A stretch of 64,000 nt of DNA from Plantago major (Eukaryota; Streptophyta; Magnoliopsida; Lamiales; Plantaginaceae). The DNA lies in the NCBI GenBank assembly GCA_026545765.1, contig CM048841.1, positions 24,277,397 to 24,341,396 of the forward strand. The letters are read 5' to 3'. Below the pieces are notes generated by a model that made no database searches, had not been told where the DNA came from, and saw nothing but the letters and a program-made list of their open reading frames with translations. Positions 13,101 to 22,325 of the stretch are shown here, piece by piece (position 1 is the first letter of the stretch; the number at the start of each line of letters is the position of its first letter). A program made the position numbers and the translations under genes.

Positions 13101-16100
13101 TCGGAACCGATCTGGAGCATGCAGCTGTCTGCTTTGATCTGGAGCCCTCTGCAATGGCAAAGCTATCAAAACTCCGCCCATGTGGTGGAGCGCTGCAGTG
13201 GCGGAGCTCTGATTAGCTCCGCAACTAGTTCTTCTAGGTTTTTTCCTTTTTCTTTTTGTTTTTTCATTTTTTTCTTTTTCTCTATTTTTATGCCTTTGCA
13301 TTTCATTTCGAAGGGGAAATTGTCAATGCAGTCAAAACTTAACGGTAAGGGCTCTATTAGTACGGAGGTCGGGTTTATATGTAATTTAGAATATACCTAG
13401 GGGGTCTTCTTTATGTAACTTTGCCGTTCAATAAACAAGGAAATAAACAACTTATGATTACTGTAGACCAAGTTGCTGCTCTGGATGTCCTTTACTACTC
13501 TACTGGTATCCGGTTTGACAGAGAATGACAAGTCATGTTGTGTCCCCGAAACCTGGTTTGACACAGAATCACGAGTCATGTAGTTCCATCTCAGTGGAAG
13601 TACTTGCATGGTTTTGGAAAACCAATCTGATTATGTTAATGCTATGATTATAACCATGTAATTGAAATGTATTCTTAGTTGTCTGATGACGGTCCTCATT
13701 TGCAGTTATATTTTAATAAAATAGCTTCCCAGCTGGAAACAACTGATTCGAGATCCCCAGAAAATGATGTCCTAATGGCTCCACATGTTCTGGCAATGTC
13801 AGCCACACCAATTCCAAGGTCGCTGGCTCTGACTCTATATGGAGACATGTCCCTGACTCAAGTACGTGTGACTCTTTTGTTTGGTTTATGCCTTATTAGC
13901 TATTCTCATAGTTCATACTTCATAGACTCGTGTAACACCGCAAGTAATCTTTGGTTTGGATAAACAATGGGTTAGCAGGGGCCAGAGCAACATCATTTTG
14001 TAACATGTTTACAGTTCATTATAACCCACTACATCATGCTAGCTGATGATCATATCAAGCCGCCTTCTTTTTTTTTTTTTGCCTCTGTAATTAGATTTAC
14101 CTGCAAGGCTGCCAGCTCTTTTATATGTTGCATTTATATTCTTGTTTTATGTTCACCTTACCTATTGTGAACTCTGGGTTTTTGAAATGACAGATTACTG
14201 ATATACCACCTGGAAGATCACCAGTCAAGACATATCTCATTGAAGGAAATGAAGATGGGTTCGAGAAGGCCTACCAGGCAAATTGTTTTTTTTCCCCTTC
14301 CTTGAACATTTTTATGCTTTGCTTTTAGGGTAATAATAATGTTTTCAAATGTGACAATAAGCAAAGCAATAAATCAAATTAGGGACCCAGTTAAACCAAA
14401 AACTATCAGGAAACAAGTTAGAATAAAGCTTAACAAATAAGTAAATGGATCAATTACATATACCCCCTGGTAGAAGCCTCCGTTGCATATAAATCCCTAT
14501 TAGTTGAACAATTACATCTAGGTCCTTTCAGCTGATTTTGAGTTGACCAACTTATTTGCTATAGTAATTAATTGTTCAACCAAACAAGGCCTTACCAATT
14601 CTTCTTATTACTCCCATTTTAATTTGTTAGATGATTAACTTTTTATTGTATCCACTACTAACATACGCCATACATGATACAGTACAGTATTTTTTTGATT
14701 AATTATTAAATAATTACAAAAATGATTAATTTTCATAAAAATTATTATTTATTATAAAAATGTTTAATTGTTATAAAAATGTTATAAATTGTTAATTGTA
14801 TGGCATATCTTATATACACATTATTCTCCAATTTAAATATCATTTGACACGTGGCGGCTTATTTACACGACACATGTCACTTTGCAAAATACATAAATAC
14901 GTTGGATTAAAATGTAAGTACGGTAGATCTTTGTTAATTTCACATTGATCATATGTTATTGAAAAAATTTTACCCATAACTTCAAAAATTAAAAAAGAAA
15001 CATAATAAATAAAAAGGTTCAAAACCTAAATTTTTTTTTTTTTTTAAAAAAGAGAAAAATTGCATTTTCCGCCATGGTGCCATGGAAGCAAGAAAATGCA
15101 AGTTTTCTTTATTTTTCTAACTTTTTTTTTAATTTTATTTTTACTTTTTCATTATAGTAAAATGGTGGTTTTAGAAATTATCTATGTTGTCAAAATGGGG
15201 TCCATTCATAACTATTCGAAACACTGTGGTTCAATTGAAATTGACATAAAAAAGAATTATTTAAAAAAGATCAAAATTTTTTTTACACTAAAACATTTTT
15301 GGCTAATTTGAGTTTACACTATAACCTTTTATTTTTTGCACTTTACACCAAAAAGTTTATAAAAAATTTGACTTTACACAGAGGTTGGATGGCCGTTAAG
15401 TTACCGTTAACTTATTTTTAAATTACACCAAAATCTTTGAAATAACTTGTACTCGCCACCAGAACCTTTCTCTATAATAATAATAATAATAATTTTTTTT
15501 TTTGAAAATTGTCGGATCTTCACTTGAAGCCATATTTCACATATACAATTTGTAGTCAGCAAAAAACAGCACAAGGGACAAAAAATGGTGTATAAATAGG
15601 CCTCAAATAACCTCCAACGGCTAGTTTTTTTTAAAATAACGGCTATATTACAATTACATATAATTACCTATTGTTCTACATCAATTACATCTGAGTCCTC
15701 ATGTGCCTCGCACGTGACACCCATTACTTAAGGCTGTTTGGTCGATTCTGAAATCTGATAATGGACCAGGGGTAAAAAAGAAATTTCCAGGTTTTAATTC
15801 GCCAAAAGTCAAATTCGTGGACTTAGATGTAATTAGAATGTATCTAACAGGGGCTTAGCCGATATTGTTGAACTAATAGGGATCCATCTGTAATTAGAAA
15901 TTCTAGTAGGGGGTCCAGATGTAATTCGCCCGTAATAAATAAAGGAAACCCAAGAGAGCAGTGCTTTTAAATGTCACTAAATAACCAGAGTTGTATTGGC
16001 TGAACAATTTATAATAAAATGTTACTGTTTGTACTTTGTAGCTGTTCTTGAATTTTTTTTTTTTTTTTTTCAAAATTTACTTTCTCGTAGCTAAGCATAA

Positions 16101-17518
16101 GGTTTTCTAAGCTAGTTAAGTTTTGAATTTTCTGTTACTGCTGATGAAGTTTTAATGATGCTCTATGGTGCATGTCCTGTCACATCTATCCGGATTCATG
16201 AGCTGCTTCATATACAAATATTTCGCATGAATCGGACATCTCATCCAAGTATTTAACTAAATTTTATTAATGGCATGATACACACATGCATAAATTCTAT
16301 AAGTTGATTGCTTTAGCGTTGCTTAGTATGAAGTGATTCAATTTTACAGATGATGCTGGAGGAATTAGAACTTGGAGGGAAAGTATACCTTGTTTATCCA
16401 ATAATTAAGAAGTCCGAACAACTCCCTCAGCTCCGTGCTGCTTCTGCTGATCTTGGAACCATCTCTGAAAGGTTCCCCGACTATAAATGTGGGTTATTAC
16501 ATGGTAGAATGAAAAGCAATGAAAAGGATGAAGCTTTGAGATGTTTTAGATCGGGTGAAACTAGTATTCTCCTCGCCACTCAAGTAATTGAGGTTGGGGT
16601 TGATGTACCTGATGCTTCCATGATGGTGGTTATGAATTCTGAAAGGTTCGGACTTGCACAACTTCATCAAATTCGAGGTCGAGTGGGGCGTGGAGATAGG
16701 GAGTCAAAGTGTATCCTATTAGCTTCTACCACTTCTTGCCTAAATCGGTTGAAGGTTTTGGAGAAGTCATCTGATGGATTCTACCTTGCAAATATGGACC
16801 TTGTCCTTCGTGGACCCGGTGACTTGCTCGGTAGAAAACAGTCGGGACACCTGCCAGAATTTCCTATTGCTAGGTTGGAGGTAGATGGCAATATTCTTCA
16901 GGAGGCTCATCTTGCTGCACGGGTATGATCTTGTCATACGTCTATTACTGAACTTCTCTCCGCGTCTTTGATCTTTACTAAACGGACTTATTGGTCTTAT
17001 GTGCTATTTCTCTTGTTCTTAATATCACTATTCTATATCCCCATGATAGTTAACTAGCTTTCTTTTCTCCCACTGCTGCCACATATTAAAGATTGGTCAC
17101 CAATACAAATGTAACTGTTCATGCTCATGACTGCAAAATTTGCAAGGTTGATTCCATTCGGAATGCCATTCCTTGTCTTCCATTAGTACGACTATGTGAT
17201 TTTTGCTAGATTTCACCTTTTGTGTTTCTGAGCCAAAGTTCTAGCGCAAGAAAGTCGGATATGGTGAACTTAAATCTCTTCAAAATTGTAAAAGACTTGA
17301 ACTATGATTTCCTGGAATTATCTGTCAAGTATACTTGGACATACTCTATAAAGATCAACACAAGAAGAAATAGATTTCACCTTTTGTGTTTCCTTGATTT
17401 ATTTGCATCTCTCTTATTGTTGCAGAATGTGTTGACGAGGTCTCATGATCTGGAGAAATATCCAGACCTCAAAGCTGAGCTAAGCATGAGGCAGCCGCTC
17501 TGCCCTTTGGGGGACTGA
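1610..17518 (+). CDS. RECG1: ATP-dependent DNA helicase RecG, organellar
   Basis: Superfamily 2 branch-migration helicase of the bacterial RecG family. In plants it acts in mitochondria and plastids, where it suppresses recombination between short repeats and helps repair. Coding exons: 1610-1648, 2488-2567, 2666-2750, 3591-4145, 4219-4331, 5431-5665, 5768-5931, 8450-8531, 9510-9599, 10668-10901, 11635-11706, 11783-11935, 12016-12159, 13706-13861, 14194-14277, 16350-16922, 17426-17518. These sum to 2952 nt, one frame of 983 residues, close to the roughly 970 residues of Arabidopsis RECG1. The N-terminus has scattered Arg and Ser, as a transit peptide would. An OB-fold wedge domain lies roughly at 270-420. 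Walker A GDVGCGKT is at 560-567, DEQH at 666-669, SATPIP at 714-719, [10 protein letters not shown] at 840-849 and RGRVGRG at 871-877. All catalytic motifs are intact. The intron after 14277 has a GC donor (CAG|GCAAAT). The first three exons are the least certain; they rest on phase and weak similarity. Confidence 0.95.
2822..3372. repeat. GTTCG-rich repeat, probable DNA-element remnant
   Basis: In RECG1 intron 3. The segment is dense in GTTCGTTCG, CGAACCGAAC and CGAACACGAAC runs on both sides of an AT-rich core. The left edge reads GTGGGTGTATTTCGAACC, and the right edge in reverse complement reads TAGGGGTGTAAATGAA, so the ends are loosely inverted. GGGTGTAAATGAACC-type ends are common on plant non-autonomous hAT-like elements. 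I found no convincing target-site duplication. Confidence 0.45.
4771..4813. repeat. (GT)n-(G)n microsatellite
   Basis: About nine GT units run into a G-rich tract in RECG1 intron 5. The G tract could pair in a four-stranded form, but nothing suggests a role. Confidence 0.9.
6358..6648. mobile_element. 291-bp MITE with 9-bp TSD (Mutator-like)
   Basis: In RECG1 intron 7. The 9-bp duplication TAGTAAGTA flanks it at 6349-6357 and 6649-6657. The ends are long imperfect inverted repeats: TTAAGTTGAGCCATCATCCC at the left, TTAAGTTGGGCTATCATCCC in reverse complement at the right. The left end also folds on itself around AAAAGGCCTTTT. A 9-bp duplication with long terminal inverted repeats fits a Mutator-type MITE. 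The inside contains TGGTATCAAAGC, close to a retrotransposon primer-binding site, and TGTTAGAATATCCCAC, which resembles an LTR start, so a miniature LTR element is a competing reading. Confidence 0.6.
7172..7227. repeat. (TA)n microsatellite
   Basis: About 28 uninterrupted TA units in RECG1 intron 7. Length is likely variable between individuals. Confidence 0.95.
8863..9349. mobile_element. Stowaway-like MITE (487 bp)
   Basis: In RECG1 intron 8. The left end is TA|CTCCCTCCGTCCC followed by CAAATGGCCAT. The right end in reverse complement is CTCCCCGAGTCCCGCTCC followed by AAATGGCCAC, then TA. The TA target duplication and CTCCCTCCGTCCC end are diagnostic of Stowaway elements of the Tc1/mariner group. 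It is longer than most of its kind. A weaker, decayed relative may lie just upstream near 8599-8790. Confidence 0.75.
10141..10480 (-). mobile_element. poly-A-tailed retroinsertion, likely LINE 3' end
   Basis: In RECG1 intron 9. Read on the minus strand, the segment ends in AATAAAATCC (a polyadenylation-like signal), a GAA/TTC-rich stretch and about 38 A residues (10144-10182 on the plus strand as T). That is the shape of a reverse-transcribed insertion: a 5'-truncated L1-type LINE or a retrocopied transcript. I see no reverse-transcriptase coding, and the 5' boundary near 10480 is a guess. Confidence 0.45.
12207..12420 (+). mobile_element. tRNA-derived SINE with 16-bp TSD
   Basis: In RECG1 intron 13. 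The body runs 12223-12404 between perfect copies of AATTTGGTAGTAGTAA (12207-12222 and 12405-12420). Its head has RNA polymerase III promoter boxes: A box TGGCTCAAGTGG at 12234-12245 and B box GGTTCGAGCC at 12279-12288. A tRNA-unrelated part ending in an A-rich tail (AAATAAAATAAAAAATAAA) follows. The perfect duplication implies a fairly recent insertion. A truncated copy of the same family lies at 33769-33873. Confidence 0.88.
12470..12578. mobile_element. Stowaway-like MITE (109 bp)
   Basis: In RECG1 intron 13. The ends are TA|CTCCTTCCGTGCGG and, in reverse complement, CTTCCTCCGTCCCATTGAA. The arms pair through GCATATAC and AATTCAATGG so that most of the element folds into one hairpin. TA duplications lie on both sides. 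Confidence 0.75.
12798..13434. mobile_element. Mutator-like MITE with 10-bp TSD
   Basis: In RECG1 intron 13. The element spans 12808-13424 between perfect 10-bp copies of CGTTCAATAA (12798-12807 and 13425-13434). The terminal inverted repeats are imperfect but long: GGGAAAATTACATATAGACC at the left, GGCAAAGTTACATAAAG then GACCCCCTAGG at the right; both arms continue through CTAAATTACA and ATAAAC. No transposase is present. The centre (13070-13230) is much richer in G+C than its surroundings, with CCATGG, GGAGC and GATCGG palindromes. The size of the duplication points to the Mutator superfamily. Confidence 0.75.
14445..15933. mobile_element. non-autonomous Mutator-like element, 1.49 kb
   Basis: In the GC-donor intron of RECG1. 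The ends are inverted: AATTACATATACCCCCT near 14452 on the left, AATTACATCTGGACCCCCT in reverse complement near 15925, with CCCTATTAGTT shared further in. They resemble the ends of the 12808-13424 element. Flanking nonamers AATAAGTAA and AATAAATAA differ at one position and may be an aged 9-bp duplication. The inside is AT-rich, non-coding, and includes a CCATGG-bearing patch at 15070-15090 and TAA repeats at 15476-15490. It may be a composite of more than one insertion. Confidence 0.5.
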
Positions 17519-17660
17519 GAGCGTTCATCAGTTCCGAAACAATTTTTTTTGTGAATTAAATAGTTATATGATGTTCAGATGTATTTTCTGCATTGATGTA
17601 AATCACTGATGTTTTTAAGTGAACATTCCCATGTTTTCGGTTTATAATCCTGACATTTGT
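17519..17660 (+). other. RECG1 3' untranslated region
   Basis: AT-rich sequence directly after the stop codon. I cannot name a single polyadenylation site; cleavage somewhere between 17600 and 17660 would fit the composition. Confidence 0.4.
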
Positions 17661-19079
17661 AGTTTTTTTTATTTATTTATAAAACTGTCATGCGGGAAAA
17701 CACACAGGCGATATCAAGAATTGTAACAACAATTCGAGTAGGAACTGCATTCCACAATTGTAATAGAAGGAAGTAGACAAAGAATGGGGTAGTTTTGTGA
17801 AAACCATTAATCCAAATGAAGCACATATATAGAGGACGAGCAAAACTCAATTCCACTACTACTACTATCCCACTACGAATGAAAATGCAATTAGCACCAA
17901 CTAAAAATAAGCAACTAATGACTCGTATACTTGGATTGCGATTAAAGTTCGATTTTAATTTAGTTGCCCTTCTCACTTTGTTTGTCATGCGACTTTAATC
18001 GAATTGGACAGTATTCGTTTTTAATTCACGAACTATTCATAATTTAATATATGACTTACTAACTAACAACCTGATAACCGACTAGGCAAGAAACGTAACA
18101 GGAAAATTCTTGCATAGACCCGGTCTATGAGTAAGTTGTGGGCCGTGTGGATGAGAATGAACCACATTACTTGAAAGAATAATTTTAAGTTCATTTCCCA
18201 AATGATGTTGTTTATTGTAAGTCACAAGGTCTACAACTTACTCATATACCCGGTCTATGGAAGAATCTCCCAACGTAACTTATTGTACAATCTAAGGAAA
18301 ACGTATAACTACTATAGAAAAGGGAACAATCGAGGAAACACGCTTTTAACTATGTGAACAATTTCCAGGTTTGATGAATAGAACTCGAAACCCTAGTCTC
18401 AATCTTTGCTTCCTGTGATATATCTGGACACAAGTTTTGGTTAGTTTATGGATGGTGGCTTATGGATGTAACTTTTTTTTTTTTTTTTAAATTTAAGGAA
18501 ACCGGCAATGCTCATAATATTTATTTTTGCAACATTATGATACTTGAGTCCGTCTTCTGAGAGTCCACAATATAGTCGAGTCCTTCATAATAGACGAACA
18601 CAGGCAATTTAAACAAAAAACTATACGAACTGATTTTTTCGCGGGTCGACCCTGCTGAATCAGATCGACCCCCTTTTTTTTTTTTTTTTTTTTAAACATC
18701 TCATCATGGATTTCTTGTATACAACCAATCATATTGATATTTTAGATCAAATTGTCTATGTTTAGTATATAATCATCTATGTTTAACGTAAAATCACTGA
18801 TGAGAACCTACTTATCCAACAAAAAACACAATAATCATAAATAAACATAAAATTTAATTTTATTCATCAAATAATACATGTCATTACATACAAAACAATA
18901 AAAATATTCAAATTCACTAAATACAAACTACAATCATTTCTGCAAACAAAATCATCCACAAAATATTTTTCACACCCTTCACTTGTTCGTAGACCCCTTC
19001 ATGTCGCCATCTTTGTCATCAATTTTTTTCTTTATTCGACCATTATTTCTATAAAAACCTAGTACATACAACACATACA
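17661..19079. other. intergenic, AT-rich
   Basis: No gene seen. It contains the MITE at 18100-18271, T tracts near 18473 and 18675, and a CGCGGGTCGACCCT patch near 18649 that recurs in similar form near 28931. Confidence 0.5.
18092..18279. mobile_element. 172-bp MITE with 8-bp TSD (hAT-like)
   Basis: Body 18100-18271 between perfect AACGTAAC copies (18092-18099 and 18272-18279). Long inverted arms pair: left ATTCTTGCATAGACCCGG then TATGAGTAAGTTGT; right in reverse complement ATTCTTCCATAGACCGGG then TATGAGTAAGTTGT. An 8-bp duplication is typical of hAT elements. There is no coding capacity. Confidence 0.8.
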
Positions 19080-19340
19080 TCAACAAACATCACCTATTTG
19101 ACATTTAAAATCAACAATTGCAATATAAACATATGCTATTAGTGGTAAGAAAATTTAAGCATTCACAAACAAAAAAATCAACTAACATTACCTATTTTGC
19201 ATTCAACATCAACAATTACAGTAAAAACATGCACAATTCACAATGAAAAGATACTAGTTTTACAAAACTACAGAAACTCTAAACAAAAAAGCAATGAAAC
19301 CACAAACATCAACAATTTACAGCAAAACATACACAATTTA
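19080..19340. repeat. 206-bp tandem array, left part
   Basis: Degenerate copies of an A+C-rich unit marked by CATCACCTATTT, ATCAACAATT, CTACAGAAACTCTAAA and ACACAATTTACA. The array continues at 27005 on the far side of the CACTA element, so the transposon landed inside it. Confidence 0.7.
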
Positions 19341-19358
19341 CACTACAAGAAAAATCAG

Positions 19359-19600
19359 GTTTAGGGACGGATTTATCCGTCCCTAAACCCTTGTCGATTC
19401 GTCCCTAATCCGTTAGGGACGGATTAGGGACGGATAGGGACGCCCGTCCTTAAAACGGGCGTCTCTAACCGTTTAGGGACGGATAAATCCGTCCCTAATC
19501 CGTCTCTAAGGTTAGGGACGGATAAATCCGTCCCTAATCCGTCTCTAAGGTTAGGGACGGATAAATCCGTCCCTAATCAACGGGATGATTTAGGGACGAA
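19359..19600. promoter_or_regulatory. CACTA left subterminal repeats
   Basis: Repeated GGGACGGAT and ATCCGTCCC, often back to back as palindromes such as GGGACGGATAAATCCGTCCC. A unit of about 55 bp (AGGGACGGATAAATCCGTCC, then CTAATCCGTCTCTAAGGTT) is repeated. In En/Spm elements such clusters bind the TNPA protein and bring the ends together; that role is inferred here. Confidence 0.75.
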
Positions 19601-19821
19601 TTTATCAAACCTAAGCTTTTTTTAAATTTTTTATTTTTATTTTTATGTTTTTTACATTTCACCTGTTTTACAATGTAGTCGTAGATAATATACCCGAAAG
19701 TGATAAAATTGCATTAATTAAAATAGAGATTCGATAAAATATCCGAACAAAAGACTAAATATCCGAATAAAATGAATAGTGTGAAAAGTATGTATCTAGA
19801 ACAACGTAAGTACATGAGCAT

Positions 19822-22255
19822 CTAAGAACCGGGAGGAGGCGGTGGTTGTTGGTTCGCAGCGAACATCTGTTGTGTCATCTCATCCATCCGACGAGTGATA
19901 TGAGCTTGCTCCTCTAGAAGTTGATCGATCGTTTGCTTGAGAGGATTCATCAGCTCATTCACCTGCGCTTGAGTGTAGAAATTTTCATGTGATGAGGATG
20001 CCTGCTGCGACACGGAGAAGCTACCGCCGGGTGTCAATGAAGGACCCAAACTGCCGAGCCCATACACTCGACCCTTAGCGTCCATCGGATTAACTTGGAA
20101 GAATATTTGGTCCTGCTCTCGAATTGTGAGTTCATGACCATCGATCATCCTCTCCTCCATAATCCGCTCCACCTCAGTCTACAATAGTGTAGTGCATACG
20201 AAATGAGATACAGTTTTAGGAAGATACGCTCGAGCCATAATATACACAAATATAAATGTGAACCTTAACAAAGAAACATACCCCAATTTGCTCGGCCCTA
20301 GGATCAGTCCACATGCCATTCTTCATTTTTGCCTTCTTGAAGTGGTGAAGAGCAGTAGTGGGCTCCCCGGCATGGAGCTGAAGAACATGCAAACAAGTAG
20401 AAAGTTGTTAGAAATGAAAGCAAAAAAACATAAGTACAAATCATATTGCAAGTCAGAAATAACATATATACTAACCGACATCTGGCGATTCAGAACAACG
20501 ACCATGACCCATAATGATGTGCTGCATCTACCATCTCGGTCGCCCGGTTCGCTCTGTTCTTCTCCGCCATGTCCATGACCAAAGGATCTCTCCAGTACTC
20601 CTGCCAACGTGCCCACTCATCATCCCCATCCACTGCGGCTTTACCCCAGAGGCTTTCATGTTGCAAACCATCCTCTTATAACACTCGACCCAGGTCTAAA
20701 AGCAGGCCCACATTGGGGAATGAGGGCATTAGAATAGTAGTACTTCTACAACATTTCCATAAGTAGCAAGCCCAAATAGATTAATGAAAATTTGGAATTT
20801 AAAGTAAACACAAGTACAATGGCTAACATACCACCTAAATCAAGACAACAAGTTCAAGAATGGTGACTAACATATCACCCAATACGTTGGCTAACATACC
20901 ACGAAATCAACACGATGTGAAAGAACACGGACTAACATATCACTCAATTACGATGGCTAACATACCACTTAAATTGTCCTAAAATTTACTAACACAATGG
21001 TGACTAACATATCACCCAATAGGTGGCTAACATACCACGAAATCAAGACAACAAGTTCAAGAATGGTGACTAACATATCACCCAAATCGTGGCTAACATA
21101 CCACTCAAATTGTCCTAAGATTTACTAACACAATGGTGACTAACATATCACCCAATCGATGGCTAACATACCACGAAATCGGACAACAAGTTCAAGAATG
21201 GTGACTAACATATCACCCAAGTACGTGGCTAACATACCACTCAAATTGTCCTAAAATTTACTAACACAATGGTGACTAACATATCACCCAAGCAAGTGGC
21301 TAACATACCACCTAAATCAAGACAACAAGTTCAAGAATGGTGACTAACATATCACCCAATACGATGGCTAACATACCACTCAAATTGTCCTAAAATTTAC
21401 TAACACAATGGTGACTAACATATCACCCAAGCAATGGCTAACATACCACGAAATCAAGACAACAAGTTCAAGAATGGTGACTAACATATCACCCAAGTAC
21501 GTTGGCTAACATACCACTCAAATTGTCCTAAAATTTACTAACACAATGGTGACTAACATATCACCCAAGTCAATGGCTAACATACCACGAAATCAAGACA
21601 ACAAGTTCAAGAATGGTGACTAACATATCACCCAAGTACGGTGGCTAACATACCACTCAAATTGTCCTAAAATTTACTAACACAATGGTGACTAACATAT
21701 CATCCAAGCGATGGCTAACATACCACGAAATCAAAGACAACAAGTCAAAGAACATGGATAAAGCTTTGTAACATTTAAGCTTACCGCATCTCATCAAAAT
21801 AATGATGCTTCATCCTCTCCGGAGCGTAGACCACTTCTCCCTCCTTCACCCGGCTTCTCCTTCAAGTCTTATAATCTTACCAAGATTTTCGGAGGCACCC
21901 GGTGGCAAGCTTATTCAAATGAGATAGACATGAAACAACCTTTATTAGTATATTCATGTAACATTTAGTAATTATCTGAAGTTATGTTCTACAAATGCAT
22001 AATACTTACTTCTTCCGTTCGGAACAAAACCGGCTTCCCATTCCAACTAGCACCGGGTGTCAGAACGGTGTAGGGACACCCGTCGGAGGATAAGTCAGCA
22101 AACATGGGTGACGTCCCCACGCTCGAACCAGTGGGAGTCTCAGGCACTGTGTTGTGAACTCCATGATATGTAACCCAGAAGGCTACCGCATCAAGACCAC
22201 TACTAGTACCACTAATGGCGATTGGGCGGTATGTGGACCTCCTATGTCTCGGCAT
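19822..22255 (-). pseudogene. CACTA second protein (TNPA-like) remnant
   Basis: Minus-strand exon remnants of the second CACTA gene, similar to the plant Transposase_24 group. Likely start ATG at 22255 (MPRHRRSTYRP), first exon to 22010 with donor GTAAGTATT. A middle exon near 20500-20660 encodes LWGKAAVDGDDEW and YWRDPLVMDMAEKNRANR. A further exon near 20280-20380 encodes FKKAKMKNGMWTDP. The last piece (19822-20181) contains RVYGLGSLGPSLTPGG and a coiled-coil-like C-terminus ending in a proline run. The middle exon meets a stop after HHYGSWSLF, so the gene is broken. The large intron between the first and middle exons holds the hairpin minisatellite. TNPA-type proteins bind subterminal repeats. 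Confidence 0.7.
20817..21735. repeat. alternating-hairpin minisatellite
   Basis: About 27 copies of an 8-base core CTAACATA, spaced roughly 25-45 bp apart. Each core is flanked by short inverted arms, and two arm types alternate strictly in the well-preserved part: GGTGA-CTAACATA-TCACC (5-bp stem) and TGG-CTAACATA-CCA, often extended to GTGG/CCAC. Two spacers also alternate (ATCAAGACAACAAGTTCAAG and AAATTGTCCTAAAATTTAC), giving a composite unit of about 137 bp. The array lies between the TNPA-like exons inside the CACTA element. The arms differ between types but stay complementary within each. Confidence 0.85.
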
Positions 22256-22325
22256 CGCAAATTCATACAACAAGTGTTAGTAAGAAAGGCGAGATGAATT
22301 GGCAGGTAAAACATATATAATAGAC

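Noticed and set aside
13029-13400. Overlapping frames of about 90-107 codons on both strands
   Set aside because: They fall in the G+C-rich core of a MITE inside a RECG1 intron and match no family.
13679-13705. RECG1 exon 14 starting at 13679 after ATTCTTAG
   Set aside because: Starting at 13706 after CATTTGCAG gives the expected LYF join and keeps the phase; the earlier site would add residues of poor fit.
20817-21735. CRISPR array
   Set aside because: Regularly spaced short palindromic repeats, but the spacers themselves repeat, the host is a plant and the array sits in a transposon intron.
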